From positions 939,430 to 1,003,429 of the forward strand of contig NW_005434657.1 of the NCBI RefSeq assembly GCF_000315625.1: a stretch of 64,000 nt of DNA, in the 5' to 3' direction. This DNA comes from Guillardia theta CCMP2712 (taxonomy: Eukaryota; Cryptophyceae; Pyrenomonadales; Geminigeraceae). A model generated the notes under the pieces. The model did no database searches. It saw only the letters and a program-made list of their open reading frames with translations, and was not told the origin of the DNA. Positions 20,701 to 28,542 of this stretch are shown one piece after another. The translations under genes were made by a program, and so were the position numbers. Every line of letters starts with the position of its first letter. Positions within the stretch are counted from its first letter, which is position 1.

Positions 20701-21599
20701 CGCTCTTCAAGATGCTCAACGTTCACGTGAAGCATTCGTCGCCTTTTATGCCTCAAAGCAACGGTCGACCCGAGCGTATGAACTCCGTCGTCCTCGAAGC
20801 TCTGCGTATCTACACCACGCAGTATCCTCGAGCCGATTGGGATAGGTACCTCCCCATCCTGGAGACTCACCTAAACTCAGCTGTTCGCCGTCCCATCGGT
20901 GCCAGCCCTTTCGAAGTCATGTTCGGCAAACCTATCAGGACACAACTCTCTCTGCCCTCACCTGACGATCATCAGGACGAGACCCTCGACTCCATTCGTG
21001 AAGCAACCGAAGTCAGCGCCGAAGCTGCCCGAGCTGCTCTCGAAACTGCAGCGCGAGCCACCGAAGCTCGCCTTGCGCAGGCCCGTCGTCCCTGCCGCTA
21101 TCAAGTTGGAGATCTGGTTTGGCTCTCTACCGCCAACCTCAACATCCCCGACGCCGCCTCGAAGCTCAACCCTCGCTTCGTTGGTCCCTTCCGCATCCTG
21201 GAATTTGTTTCAGACAACACCGTTCGTCTCGACGTCTCTCCTCGCTTCGCATCGATCAGAAACACCGTCATCAACATCAAGTGGCTTCGTCCGCATACAG
21301 AGCGCGACCCTGCCTATCAAGATCCCCAGCGACCACCCGAACCTCTGGCCACCAGAGACGGCTTGGAATACGAGATCGAGAGCATCCTCAGCAAACGTCG
21401 TCGCGGTCGAGGTATTCAGTACCTTGTTAAGTGGACAGGCTATGATCAAGTCAGTGAGAACAATTGGCTCCCTGCCCGTGAGTTGCAGAAGAAATCAGGT
21501 CTTCGCGAACTCATCCGTCAATTCGAAGAACGTGAAGCTCTTCAAGCTTTACCCTCCAACGCCTTGGACTCCTCCGACTCGTCTGAAGTGGAACTTTGA
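17664..21599 (+). CDS. pol: Chromovirus pol (PR-RT-RNH-IN-chromodomain), expressed by -1 frameshift
   Basis: The frame is open from 17664, overlaps the gag end by about 60 bp and is -1 relative to it; it ends at TGA 21599. Domains in order: aspartic protease with an unusual LLDHGATINIM (DHG in place of D[ST]G); RT with DLRRLN, TLDCIKSFWQV, LPFGFITASSIFQ and YIDD; RNase H (EVHCDASNVGIGGVLL, then ATERELLAI); integrase with the HHCC zinc-binding segment (HDLQSHLGFSR...CQHCLQGK) and a DDE core (DLLTGLP, ISDNAAIF, PQSNGRPERMN); and a C-terminal chromodomain (EYEIESILSKR...YLVKWTGYD...ENNWLP). The chromodomain probably guides integration to modified histones. No stop or frameshift inside. Confidence 0.95.
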   Translation, partial: TACSAFSCSSTARDACGKRVAAAGNERGASLAPPAAGLCPSPLLPGSSALPPHRSSLSHFVLPPDRNASCSTAASLPTGQLHVCPCLALSRGDASAPLQLALPDLIRLPVSVSSSRVHAHQTVALLDHGATINIMSQQLFQQLGLSETLLQRDTQFTVQVADDRQVQTLGAVSLAYRIGRFSSKDTFHILPRCSQPLILSLQWIHRHNAVYVPRTREVFVDSPKARRAPPISLPVQHQVPYKDSVLAVTTVSLTDAHALRVANPNEEWFLLHLHVPTTASASASSADPPVGAPAHLAQALSEEFADVLVDDLPQGLQINRPPQFDAHIQLKPGTLPINRRPYRIPLHLEGELQATIAYMLEHDIIEPSNSEFAFPVLFSRRPNDPRSPTDPKSYRFCCDLRRLNQVVLNQQTAATPTVDEMLEKIADTVRQGKARRNTDEQLCITTLDCIKSFWQVLVRVPDRRYLAFITPIGHYQYKRLPFGFITASSIFQGFIQQVLHDLPHTFAYIDDIVIATYSTWEAHADHVRAVLQRCREHQVFLKREKAQFFRTSVDFLGHRVSADGVTTQHSKTAAISAWPLPTTTKQVKMFLGLASYYRKFIRNFSTIAAPLTDLLRKGAQFQWTAACQSAFDNLKQALTSQPLLHHFDPSLPTEVHCDASNVGIGGVLLQQPPNAPARVIGFYSRKLTPTEQRYHATERELLAIKDTILFFKFYLIGTPFKVFTDHQALTYFQTQKDINSRLIRWLQTLSEFAITEYCYVKGSQNVVPDALSRQDEVPLSTAVAPHHEQLSRQEDGFLLAFTVSALQPLSDQIQAAYETCDFCRPLIHRLRAKSSVTSFHLDDELLFYTDSLRRIRLCIPQALRREVLFRAHDLQSHLGFSRTYLQLAATVYWPQLRKDTELYILSCQHCLQGKSYRQRPMGTPHSHAVPSTRFEVVSLDLLTGLPRTRDKNDAILLFIDEFTGRVYLTPCRKSITSEQAAQKFIETVFRSQGLPQVLISDNAAIFSSRFWNALFKMLNVHVKHSSPFMPQSNGRPERMNSVVLEALRIYTTQYPRADWDRYLPILETHLNSAVRRPIGASPFEVMFGKPIRTQLSLPSPDDHQDETLDSIREATEVSAEAARAALETAARATEARLAQARRPCRYQVGDLVWLSTANLNIPDAASKLNPRFVGPFRILEFVSDNTVRLDVSPRFASIRNTVINIKWLRPHTERDPAYQDPQRPPEPLATRDGLEYEIESILSKRRRGRGIQYLVKWTGYDQVSENNWLPARELQKKSGLRELIRQFEEREALQALPSNALDSSDSSEVEL
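17712..17772 (+). promoter_or_regulatory. -1 programmed ribosomal frameshift signal (GGGAAAC + stem-loop)
   Basis: In the gag frame the codons are GCG GGA AAC GAG TAG, giving the canonical X-XXY-YYZ heptamer GGGAAAC at 17712-17718, one codon before the stop. Six bases later a 10-bp stem can form between 17725-17734 (CGGCGGCAGG-type arm) and 17763-17772 (CCTGCCGCTG), enclosing a second hairpin GGAGCA/TGCTCC (17745-17750 with 17756-17761). Slipping back one base enters the pol frame, which is open from 17664. The role is inferred; the motif and geometry are seen directly. Confidence 0.85.
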
Positions 21600-21673
21600 A
21601 TCCTGTCGTTCATCTCCTCATGGTAAGAGCGAAGGACAAGTTGGAACTAAGTTGTCAAGCGCAGATGGAGCGA

Positions 21674-21920
21674 TGTTGTATCCATGAGGATCCGGAACCA
21701 CGGATACTCGTCGGATACTCTGCCGGATATTCCCTATATAGGCGGACGCATCTCGTGCGGACGGCCTCCTGAATTTCCCCCACTTGCATGCACAGTGAGT
21801 GTGGTGGTTGTGCGTAGTTTACCTCCTAGTAAACTTAGAGACTTCTATTTCCTGCTTCTCAATCTTCTTCATCCTTACTTTACTCGTGTCGTTGACAATC
21901 TCTGTGTTGTGTATACAACA
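21674..21920 (+). repeat. 3' LTR of the chromovirus
   Basis: 247 bp, identical by eye to 15906-16152; followed by the TACAG target-site duplication (21921-21925). Confidence 0.95.
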
Positions 21921-23035
21921 TACAGCGATCAGATCGGACTTACTGTCTGCAAATCATGCGCTGCGGACCAGACAATGCATGGTGTCACGACAAGCCTGCA
22001 AGACTGCGGAGCTATGACTGGCAATTCGCTCTGCACGGGCGGACAGTCTAGCTATCACTCTGGCAATCACAATCTTGGTAACTTCATGCATACAAAACGC
22101 GTCGCAACGCGCTATTGGTGGATAGACTTTGGCAGCAGCAAGGATGTTCAGTCAGTAATGATGTGGAGTAGGAAAAGTTGCTGTTGGTTGCGAGATGGCG
22201 GTGACAAGATCTATGTTGGCAACTCTCTGACGCCTACCAGCAACAGTCTGTGTGGGGCAATAGCAGCATAGCTATGCCAACACTGTCAACTGCAAGTTCT
22301 CCGGTCGTTATCTGTTTGTTTACTTCAGCGGATACAATCCACAGCCCGATTATTGCATGAACTGTGCCAGAACTGCCCACTGGGTTATTTCCAACCGCAC
22401 AAACTGTAGCCCCTGTGCGATCGGCTTTTATCCTGCATTGACGATTGCTTTTGCACAATCTTCGGAATTTTATTTGGCAGGATCATCACGTCGGAAAGGA
22501 ATGCAAATTTCAGCCTATCAGAATGCCAATCAGAACTGCACGGATTGTCCCGCTGTGTACGAATGCCAAGCCTGCCCGGCCGAGAGCTATTCCAGCGCTG
22601 GCGCTTCCTTCTGCACGTCATGCCCGGCGCAGATGCGTAGCTCTAACTCCTCTACTACCATGCCTGCGACGCATTTCTGGCTGTGGATTCGGGTCTTACT
22701 GCAACAGTTCGATTGGACAGTGCGTTTTCTGCGAAGCTGGCAATCTAAGCCCTGCGTACGGATTAGCCAACAGCGGGCGATGCGACAACACCAGCAGCGG
22801 TACGGCGAACAAATGCCTGCTAACGGCGAAACTGGCTACTGCGCTGCTTGTCCTGCTGCGAAATATCTACCTTGGCCCAGATATGCAAGCTTTGGAGCCG
22901 ACCAATGTAAGAAAATATCGAAAACCTGTCCTACTGATTCATACATGAAAATATCTACTGGAAGTTTACCAACGCAGGCGGTGATCAAACACGGTACCAA
23001 GTCAATGTTACAGTGCCATCGTTAGTCGAGTGTAT
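21921..23035 (+). pseudogene. Cys-rich extracellular protein remnant, piece 4 (with F5/8C-like domain)
   Basis: Resumes exactly at the TSD: SDQIGLTVCKSCAADQT, then a discoidin/F5-8C-like galactose-binding segment (RYWWIDFGSSKDVQSVMMW, DGGDKIYVGNS, and after a frameshift SGRYLFVYFSGY), then more Cys-rich modules (CPAESYSSAGASFCTSCPA). Several frameshifts are present. The domain mix (EGF, GCC2/GCC3, F5/8C) suggests a large surface or secreted recognition protein. Confidence 0.65.
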
Positions 23036-23139
23036 CTGTGGCGGTGGAGCCGGTGGTAACATAACATCTGGCTGCCTGTTGCGGTATAGATATTTCTTTA
23101 ACAAACGCCAATATTAGTTCATGACAGTGATTCAACGAG

Positions 23140-24797
23140 GCCTGTGGTAGCAGGGGAACAGGCTATTCCAGCTTTCGCTGTTGTAGCAGACGAAAACGTC
23201 TTGCAACATCAAGCCCCATTGGATCAATCGCCGGTGCAGCCTAGGGCGCGGCGAGGTCGCAAGCATCCTCAATCCAGAGCTGCAGAATTTTGTGTGAAAC
23301 GGCATGATCGGCAAGAATTCGACAAAACACGTACACGCATTCAGCAGAACAATTTATCGGAGAAGACCAGAGAGATGTATATGAATTACATGATACGCTT
23401 CATAGAATGGTTGTACTCGAATGAGATGATTTCAAAACGAAGATGCGTGAAGAACATGACAAATTCTTGAACGGATCAGATGAGGTGACAGAGCCGGCGA
23501 TGACAGACGAGGGCTTACCTACTACATCTTACATCGAGTCTGTAATGTCACAGAAGAACATTCCTCCCGTCTATTTTGACAAATTCACGCCAGTCATGTT
23601 TCTTGACTGGGTGACCTTTAAAGTTCAACAAAATCCAGATTTGACATTCCAAACATGCTCGTCTTACAAGTCAGGATTGATGCACATGCTGAAGAATTAC
23701 GGGGTTACACTGAGCATGGAGGCGGTGAAAACATTGAGCAGTGACTTCAGCCTGGATTGAAGCGAGCATTGAATCTTTCTCAACTTCCCGAGTCTTGCAA
23801 CCAAGATGCAAAAGTGATAACCGGCAAGGTTCCCATGTCATACGTTTTGTATTCAGTATTCGCCAAGGTTATGCTACAGAAACCAGAAAGAGAATATGTT
23901 TGGGCCAGAACCTTTTTGATTCTGGCTTGGAATTTTATGTCCAGATCCAGAAACGTATGCACACTTCTGTACAATCCCATGGAATATGTCGGGGATGCCT
24001 TGCGATTCTACGTAATTCACACGAAAAATGATCAGGCTGGTGAGAAACCGCGGGATCCAAAGCATGTCTATAGCAACCGTGTGTTCACCTGAAGTATGTC
24101 CTCTGCTAGCACTGGCTGAGAATGAGTTTGGGGTGGGGGGGAGGGAATCGTTCACTGGAATGACATATCACAGGCATGTACTTCTGCTGTTATGGATAAT
24201 CATACTGCTAGCGGTGGGCGTCTGTTCCCAGGTGAGCTTGCCATGTGGCCATCATCAACGGTCTTCCAGTAATCACGAGCATCAGGCACAAACCAGTATG
24301 ACAGATTTCGAAAGCTCTTCTGCAAGAGACTTCTCATTGCCAAGTTGCGGATGAGGAAGTAGCAGCTGCAATTCAAGGGAAGGGGTTGGATGCAAACGAA
24401 ATCGGTAACACGGCGCTTCATCCAAGGAGCAACACGCTTCATCCCTTCTGTTGCAGTGGGAGCACTGCTTGCCCGAGCCTAGCAGCAAAAAGCATTCGAG
24501 CAGGGTGGAAGCTTGGGACAATTTACGACACCTACCTGAGGTATGAAGCAGCGTCTGACTGCTACGTTGGACGCACAGTGTGCGATCTCCCCATGAATCA
24601 TGCGGACTTCGCCATCTTGCCACCATTCTTCAAATGTGAAAGCAGGGAAAGCAGAATGGAGGTAGACAGAGTCATAGATCAACTTTTCCCCAACCTGGAT
24701 GCGAAGAAGAAGTACATTGCAGAGCAGGCTATTGCGGCGGTGGTCTTGGATGCAGGCGTGAAGGCAGCAGCGGAGGACAAGTATGGAGAATGTATGG
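23140..24797 (+). pseudogene. Crypton-like tyrosine recombinase (decayed mobile element)
   Basis: Successive frames contain the parts of a Crypton-type YR protein: an N-terminal helical DNA-binding part (LSEKTREMYMNYMIRFIEWL), a middle part (ARTFLILAWNFMSRSRNV...HTKNDQAGEKPRDPKHVY, PEVCPLLAL), FPGELAMW and NQYDRFRKLF, and the C-terminal catalytic part (CSGSTACPSLAAKSIRAGWK, TIYDTYLRYEA with the likely nucleophilic Tyr, YVGRTVCDLP, FAILPPFF). At least three frame breaks occur (about 23.45, 23.76, 24.1 kb) plus stops at about 24.27-24.36 kb, so it is inactive. The last 49 bp (24749-24797) match the coiled-coil ORF at about 9.35 kb in opposite orientation. Viral DNA begins immediately after. Confidence 0.7.
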
Positions 24798-25426
24798 TTT
24801 CGTATCTTACCACATTGCAATATGACGCGATCATAATATGTTTAAAGTGTGGTTATCAGGAGGTCCTCTTGGTTGAACAGAACAGGCCTGTGATGTTGCG
24901 TAACAAGAAGGATAATTCACATTACAGTTATAAGCGAATAAACCATTTCAGGGAGTGGTGCAATCAGATCCAAGGGAAGGAGAGCACAGATATCCCCAAT
25001 GATGTCTTTGAGAAGATATTGAATGAACTGAAGAAAGAGAAGATAACAAACACCAAAGAACTGTCTTATAAGACAATGCGGAACATCCTTAAGAAGTTGA
25101 AGATAAACAAGTATTATGAGCACATCAATTACATAATAAACAGGATAAATGGTGTGCCTACCCCACAATTCTCGCCAGAGTTGGAGGAGAAGCTTTGCAA
25201 CATGTTCAAGGAGATACAGGGCCCATTCTTGAAACACTGTCCTCCCAATCGGAAGAACTTCCTCAGTTATAGTTATGTCCTCTACAAGCTCTGTCAGATA
25301 CTAGGTCAAGATGAATACTTAAAGCATTTCCCATTGTTGAAGAGCCGTATTAAGATTTTTCAGATGGATTTAATATGGAAAAACATATGTGAATCCATTG
25401 GATACCCTTACATTCCTAGCATATAA
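24798..25426 (+). pseudogene. VLTF3-like late transcription factor, N-terminally truncated (NCLDV core gene)
   Basis: Viral part of a longer open frame that begins at 24386 inside the Crypton remnant and crosses the junction without a stop. It retains a single CLKCG zinc-ribbon half, the conserved centre (YSYKRINHFREWCNQIQGKE) and the diagnostic C-terminus (NRKNFLSYSYVLYKLCQIL, FPLLKSR, DLIWKNICESIGYPYIP), the region that defines the poxvirus-type VLTF3/A1L2 family. VLTF3 drives late gene transcription in these viruses. About 209 viral residues remain; the first zinc-binding cysteines are missing, so it is not functional as it stands. Confidence 0.85.
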
Positions 25427-25466
25427 GTTTATACATAAAGAAATAAGACAAGAATAAAGACAAGAG

Positions 25467-26162
25467 ATGTCGGGTGAAACAGTATCTACTAAGGAGGTCG
25501 ATTATTTGGAAGAGGATGATCCTATCCGTGGACAGAACTATGTCTGTCTCTCCATGATCAATCCTGAAGACATCTTGATTGAAAAGGAGGCATTCTATTT
25601 CTCTAAGTTCATCACACAGTTCTCTAAAGACATGAACACCCTATTCAACAATCTCAAATTGAAGTTTCCTGAGTCTGCCGATCTTGTCGATGCTGTTAAG
25701 GACAGCAACAGCTATATATTTGATGCTGAACAGTTAGATGCTCAATATAAATTCTTCAAGTCTACATCAATGGATGAGGTGGAGAAGGAGTTCAATGAAC
25801 AGCATAATTTCAGGACCTCTGTCCGTGGAATCAAGATTAGAGGCGTCTATGATACCGTACAGGAGGCACGACACCGTTGCGAGGTCTTGAGAAAGAAGGA
25901 TGGCAAATTCGACATCTATGTCAGCCAGGTTGGTGTTTGGATCCCTATCTCGATTGATCCTAACAATGTACAGAATCAGGAGTGGAATGAGACACAATTG
26001 AACACTCTGATGATGACTTATAACAAAAACAAGGAAGCCAAGGATCAATTTTTTGCTGAGAGGAGCAAGAATCCGGGAAGCACCAACCCTATTCAAGAAC
26101 TCCAAGATGGCGTTGATCCCTGGGTACAAAAAAATATCACAAACGAGGTCATTGAAGACTAA
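25467..26162 (+). CDS. NCLDV conserved protein (DUF5832-like)
   Basis: 231 codons, intact, starting 40 bp after the VLTF3 stop. The opening region EEDDPIRGQNYVCLSMINPE and the following helix (FYFSKFITQFSKDM) match a family of unknown function found widely in giant viruses of algae and protists. The rest (VRGIKIRGVYDTVQEARHRC, KFDIYVSQVGVWIPI) fits the same family, with an RNA- or nucleotide-binding-like αβ fold as a guess. AT-rich codons, no intron. The function in viruses is unknown. Confidence 0.8.
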   Translation: MSGETVSTKEVDYLEEDDPIRGQNYVCLSMINPEDILIEKEAFYFSKFITQFSKDMNTLFNNLKLKFPESADLVDAVKDSNSYIFDAEQLDAQYKFFKSTSMDEVEKEFNEQHNFRTSVRGIKIRGVYDTVQEARHRCEVLRKKDGKFDIYVSQVGVWIPISIDPNNVQNQEWNETQLNTLMMTYNKNKEAKDQFFAERSKNPGSTNPIQELQDGVDPWVQKNITNEVIED

Positions 26163-26458
26163 TACTTCTTATTCACATTTATCTTGCATTTATTCTTAAT
26201 GATTATATTAGGATCAAATGATATATCCTGATTATCATCATCCTCATCATCATTCATCATTGATTTTTTCTGGTCATGCATGGCTTGCATGTCCCACAAT
26301 TCACTGTCACACATCTTGAAATCCTTTATTTGTGCTTTGTACCAAAACACCTGATCCTCTAGCTTGTTGCTGCTTGCCTTGTTGTTGATAACAAGACACT
26401 CATGATTCTCTGTGCATTGGTCCAGAGTCTGGCTGAATATATCAAAGGTAGGGAACAT
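26159..26458 (-). CDS. Small acidic viral ORF, unknown
   Basis: 99 codons, ATG at 26458, converging on the DUF5832-like gene with a 4-bp overlap of stops. Contains a run of Asp/Asn (MMNDDEDDDNQDISFDP). No family recognised; the compact convergent layout is typical of NCLDV genomes. Confidence 0.5.
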   Translation of the reverse strand: MFPTFDIFSQTLDQCTENHECLVINNKASSNKLEDQVFWYKAQIKDFKMCDSELWDMQAMHDQKKSMMNDDEDDDNQDISFDPNIIIKNKCKINVNKKY

Positions 26459-26495
26459 CCCAGAAGAACCTAAAACAGAATATCAAGAAGACCCG

Positions 26496-26690
26496 ATGGA
26501 AAAGCATATACAACTCAAAGAACAGTCCACTGAAGAGAGACAACATGAGGATGATTCTCATAAAAAAGAGGAAGAGGTGAATGATTCTGTTCATAGAGTG
26601 ATAATTGATGATGATAATGACAAAGAAGAACAAAAGGCTCCATTATCCTCTGATATCAAGAATATTGTGATTAAGGATGCGTTTTTCTAA
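26496..26690 (+). CDS. Small charged viral ORF, unknown
   Basis: 64 codons from the first ATG (26496), divergent from the preceding minus-strand ORF. Glu/Lys/Asp-rich (EERQHEDDSHKKEEEVND), ends IKNIVIKDAFF. The frame is open upstream to about 26412 but without ATG. No function assignable. Confidence 0.4.
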   Translation: MEKHIQLKEQSTEERQHEDDSHKKEEEVNDSVHRVIIDDDNDKEEQKAPLSSDIKNIVIKDAFF

Positions 26691-26718
26691 AAGGTAAAAT
26701 TTAGAAATCACAAAGTAA

Positions 26719-27057
26719 ATGTATTATCTCTATTCACTTATTGTAAGCATCATTATATTTATCTTCATAGAATGGAGAAAACGATCCGCAAGACTTGAAA
26801 TGGATCAAGAATACAACCTTGGATTCAGTGAGGCAGGAAACTTTATTGCTCTTTATATCATAACAACGGCAATGTTGTACTTTGTCCATGTGATGTACAA
26901 GTCAAATCCCTCATCGAAAGAGACAATAGAAAACACACCAGTTCAAACACAATACAAGAGAGGGGGTGGCAACAATGATCTATTTGATTATAAGATACTA
27001 CAGAGAATCCCTGAAGAGGTCCATACAGGATTTGGCATACCTAATAAATTAGAATAG
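26719..27057 (+). CDS. Viral membrane protein, unknown
   Basis: 112 codons. N-terminal hydrophobic segment (YLYSLIVSIIIFIFIEW) followed by basic residues, then a second membrane segment (FIALYIITTAMLYFVHVMY) and a polar tail containing KRGGGNNDLFDYKIL. Two-helix small membrane proteins of this kind are common in NCLDV virions, but I recognise no specific family. Follows the previous ORF by 28 bp. Confidence 0.55.
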   Translation: MYYLYSLIVSIIIFIFIEWRKRSARLEMDQEYNLGFSEAGNFIALYIITTAMLYFVHVMYKSNPSSKETIENTPVQTQYKRGGGNNDLFDYKILQRIPEEVHTGFGIPNKLE

Positions 27058-27274
27058 ACCACTCTAACATGAAACACATCTTGTATGGCAGAAGTATGTA
27101 TGGAAGCCAAACAATCCAAACATAATATATAGATTCCAATCCACTGTCAAGAAGAACAAATGTATCATCACTGCCACACTTGTGTTCTGATTTGCAGGCA
27201 TCTCCGAATTTACAATACATTCCAAGGAGACCGAATATATATGAGATGAAGTGCTTGAAGAATCCTACAATCAA
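27041..27274 (-). CDS. Possible viral membrane-protein fragment
   Basis: 77-codon hydrophobic frame (FFKHFISYIFGLLGMYCKFG; YYVWIVWLPYILLPY) overlapping the end of the plus-strand membrane protein by 17 bp. No ATG at its start (TTG only) and an upstream stop, so it may be truncated. Weak support. Confidence 0.3.
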   Translation of the reverse strand: MIVGFFKHFISYIFGLLGMYCKFGDACKSEHKCGSDDTFVLLDSGLESIYYVWIVWLPYILLPYKMCFMLEWSILIY

Positions 27275-27505
27275 GAGGATATGTAATAATACGATAGATC
27301 AATGTTCATGATATGCCTGATGAATACAGATACAAAGATATACATGAAGACAGAATATATGCCAATGAAACATGTTGTTGATTTATTTTGTGATTGTTTT
27401 TTTATGATAGCACATAGTGTGTGCATCATAATTGTATAAATTTCTTAGAGAAAGTAAATTTGAACATAATAATATTTTGTGTTATATAAATCTCACACTG
27501 TGAAA

Positions 27506-27876
27506 ATGAAACCATCTTGTATGAAGTTAGACTTAAGGAAGTTTGATCCATCAACAATGAAATCGGATTCAGTGGTTGTAGCAATCTCCAAGCGAGGTGG
27601 AGGGAAATCGGTCCTGTTGAAGGATATCCTATCTTATCACCAGAGCATGCCAATCGGGGTTGTGATCTCTCCAACCGAGCAGGCTAACAAGTACTTCCAG
27701 AAGTTTATACCAAAGATGTTGATCCACGATGAGTACGAAGCACCAATCATAGAGAAGTTTATGACCAGACAGATACAAAAGAACAACAAGGTGAACTAAG
27801 AACATAAAGGCCTGTTTCATGAATGGAAGGCATTACAAGATATTCTTCAGGCATCCCTCCAGCATTGAGAACAAAC
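27506..27876 (+). pseudogene. A32-like viral DNA-packaging ATPase, collapsed fragment
   Basis: From ATG 27506 the frame shows the FtsK/HerA-type packaging ATPase start: a Walker A loop (KRGGGKS) followed by GVVISPTEQANKYFQKFIP and YEAPIIEKFMTRQ. It stops at 27799. Just beyond, in other frames, are two further short pieces of the same family: one around FMNGRHYKIFF (about 27806-27849) and one coding GIPPALRTN (about 27849-27876). The stretches normally between them, including the Walker B region, are absent. So the gene suffered at least two internal deletions and is then cut off by TTTAGGG repeats. Confidence 0.8.
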
Positions 27877-27883
27877 AGGGTTT

Positions 27884-27952
27884 AGGGTTTAGTAGCCGGT
27901 AGGGCTTCGACAGGTTCCCCCATGGGGTTTAGGGTTTAGGGTTTAGGGTTTA
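27884..27952. repeat. Interstitial telomere repeats enclosing an inverted RT scrap
   Basis: GGGTTTAGGGTTTAG (27882-27896), then 35 bp that are the reverse complement of 31528-31562 (part of the reverse transcriptase ORF), then about four TTTAGGG units to 27952. It joins the viral segment to the minisatellite. Confidence 0.85.
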
Positions 27953-28450
27953 GAGCGCCGGTTATTTCAGGCAGCGCCGGTTATTTCAGGCAGAGCGCCG
28001 GTTATTTCAGGCAGCGCCGGTTATTTCAGGCAGCGCCGGTTATTTCAGGCAGCGCCGGTTATTTCAGGCAGCGCCGGTTATTTCAGGCAGCGCCGGTTAT
28101 TTCAGGCAGCGCCGGTTATTTCAGGCAGCGCCGGTTATTTCAGGCAGCGCCGGTTATTTCAGGCAGCGCCGGTTATTTCAGGCAGCGCCGGTTATTTCAG
28201 GCAGCGCCGGTTATTTCAGGCGAGCGCCGGTTATTTCAGGCAGCGCCGGTTATTTCAGGCAGAGCGCCGGTTATTTCAGGCAGCGCCGGTTATTTCAGGC
28301 GAGCGCCGGTTATTTCAGGCAGCGCCGGTTATTTCAGGCAGAGCGCCGGTTATTTCAGGCAGCGCCGGTTATTTCAGGCAGCGCCGGTTATTTCAGGCAG
28401 AGCGCCGGTTATTTCAGGCATTATTTCAGGCAGCGCCGGTTATTTCAGGC
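27953..28450 (+). repeat. 19-bp minisatellite, about 25 copies
   Basis: Tandem units of GCGCCGGTTATTTCAGGCA, with occasional 2-bp additions (AGAGCG, CGAGCG) between units. It lies immediately upstream of the ORF1 element. The homologous position in the element at 55.65 kb has two copies of a related 17-18 bp unit (GCGCCGTTATTTTCGGC), so the array is part of the element's 5' end and varies in copy number. Confidence 0.92.
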
Positions 28451-28542
28451 ACCATGGCTGCACGCGTGGTGTAGGGGAAGCTGCCAGGGCGCCAAGGAAG
28501 CTGCAAGCGAGAGGTTTGTATACTTCAAATAGCTTTCTAAGT

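Larger units (their letters stand above)
15906..21920 (+). mobile_element. Complete Ty3/gypsy chromovirus (LTR retrotransposon), TSD TACAG
   Basis: 6,015 bp element bounded by two 247-bp LTRs (15906-16152 and 21674-21920) that start TGTTG and end CAACA and are identical on reading. TACAG at 15901-15905 is repeated at 21921-21925. Removing the element plus one TSD joins CAIGTYS to DQIGLTVCKSC of the Cys-rich gene in frame, proving the insertion point. It holds gag with a zinc knuckle and pol with protease, RT, RNase H, integrase and a C-terminal chromodomain, so it belongs to the chromoviruses. A primer-binding-like TGGAAGCG follows the left LTR at 16155. Identical LTRs and open frames mean it inserted very recently and may be active. 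Confidence 0.97.
24798..27880. mobile_element. Endogenous segment of a nucleocytoplasmic large DNA virus (algal giant virus)
   Basis: About 3.1 kb of clearly AT-richer DNA with closely spaced intronless genes, unlike its surroundings. Recognisable viral core genes: VLTF3-like late transcription factor, DUF5832-like protein and an A32-like packaging ATPase; also several small acidic or membrane proteins. The left end is fused to the Crypton/ORF1 remnant and the right end to TTTAGGG repeats. Genes at both ends are truncated, so this is a fragment, not a provirus. The family is NCLDV; a Mesomimiviridae or Phycodnaviridae-like source is a guess. Confidence 0.85.

Noticed and set aside
27953-28450. 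Possible CRISPR-like array (regular 19-bp repeats)
   Set aside because: Units are directly adjacent without spacers; it is a minisatellite in a eukaryotic genome.
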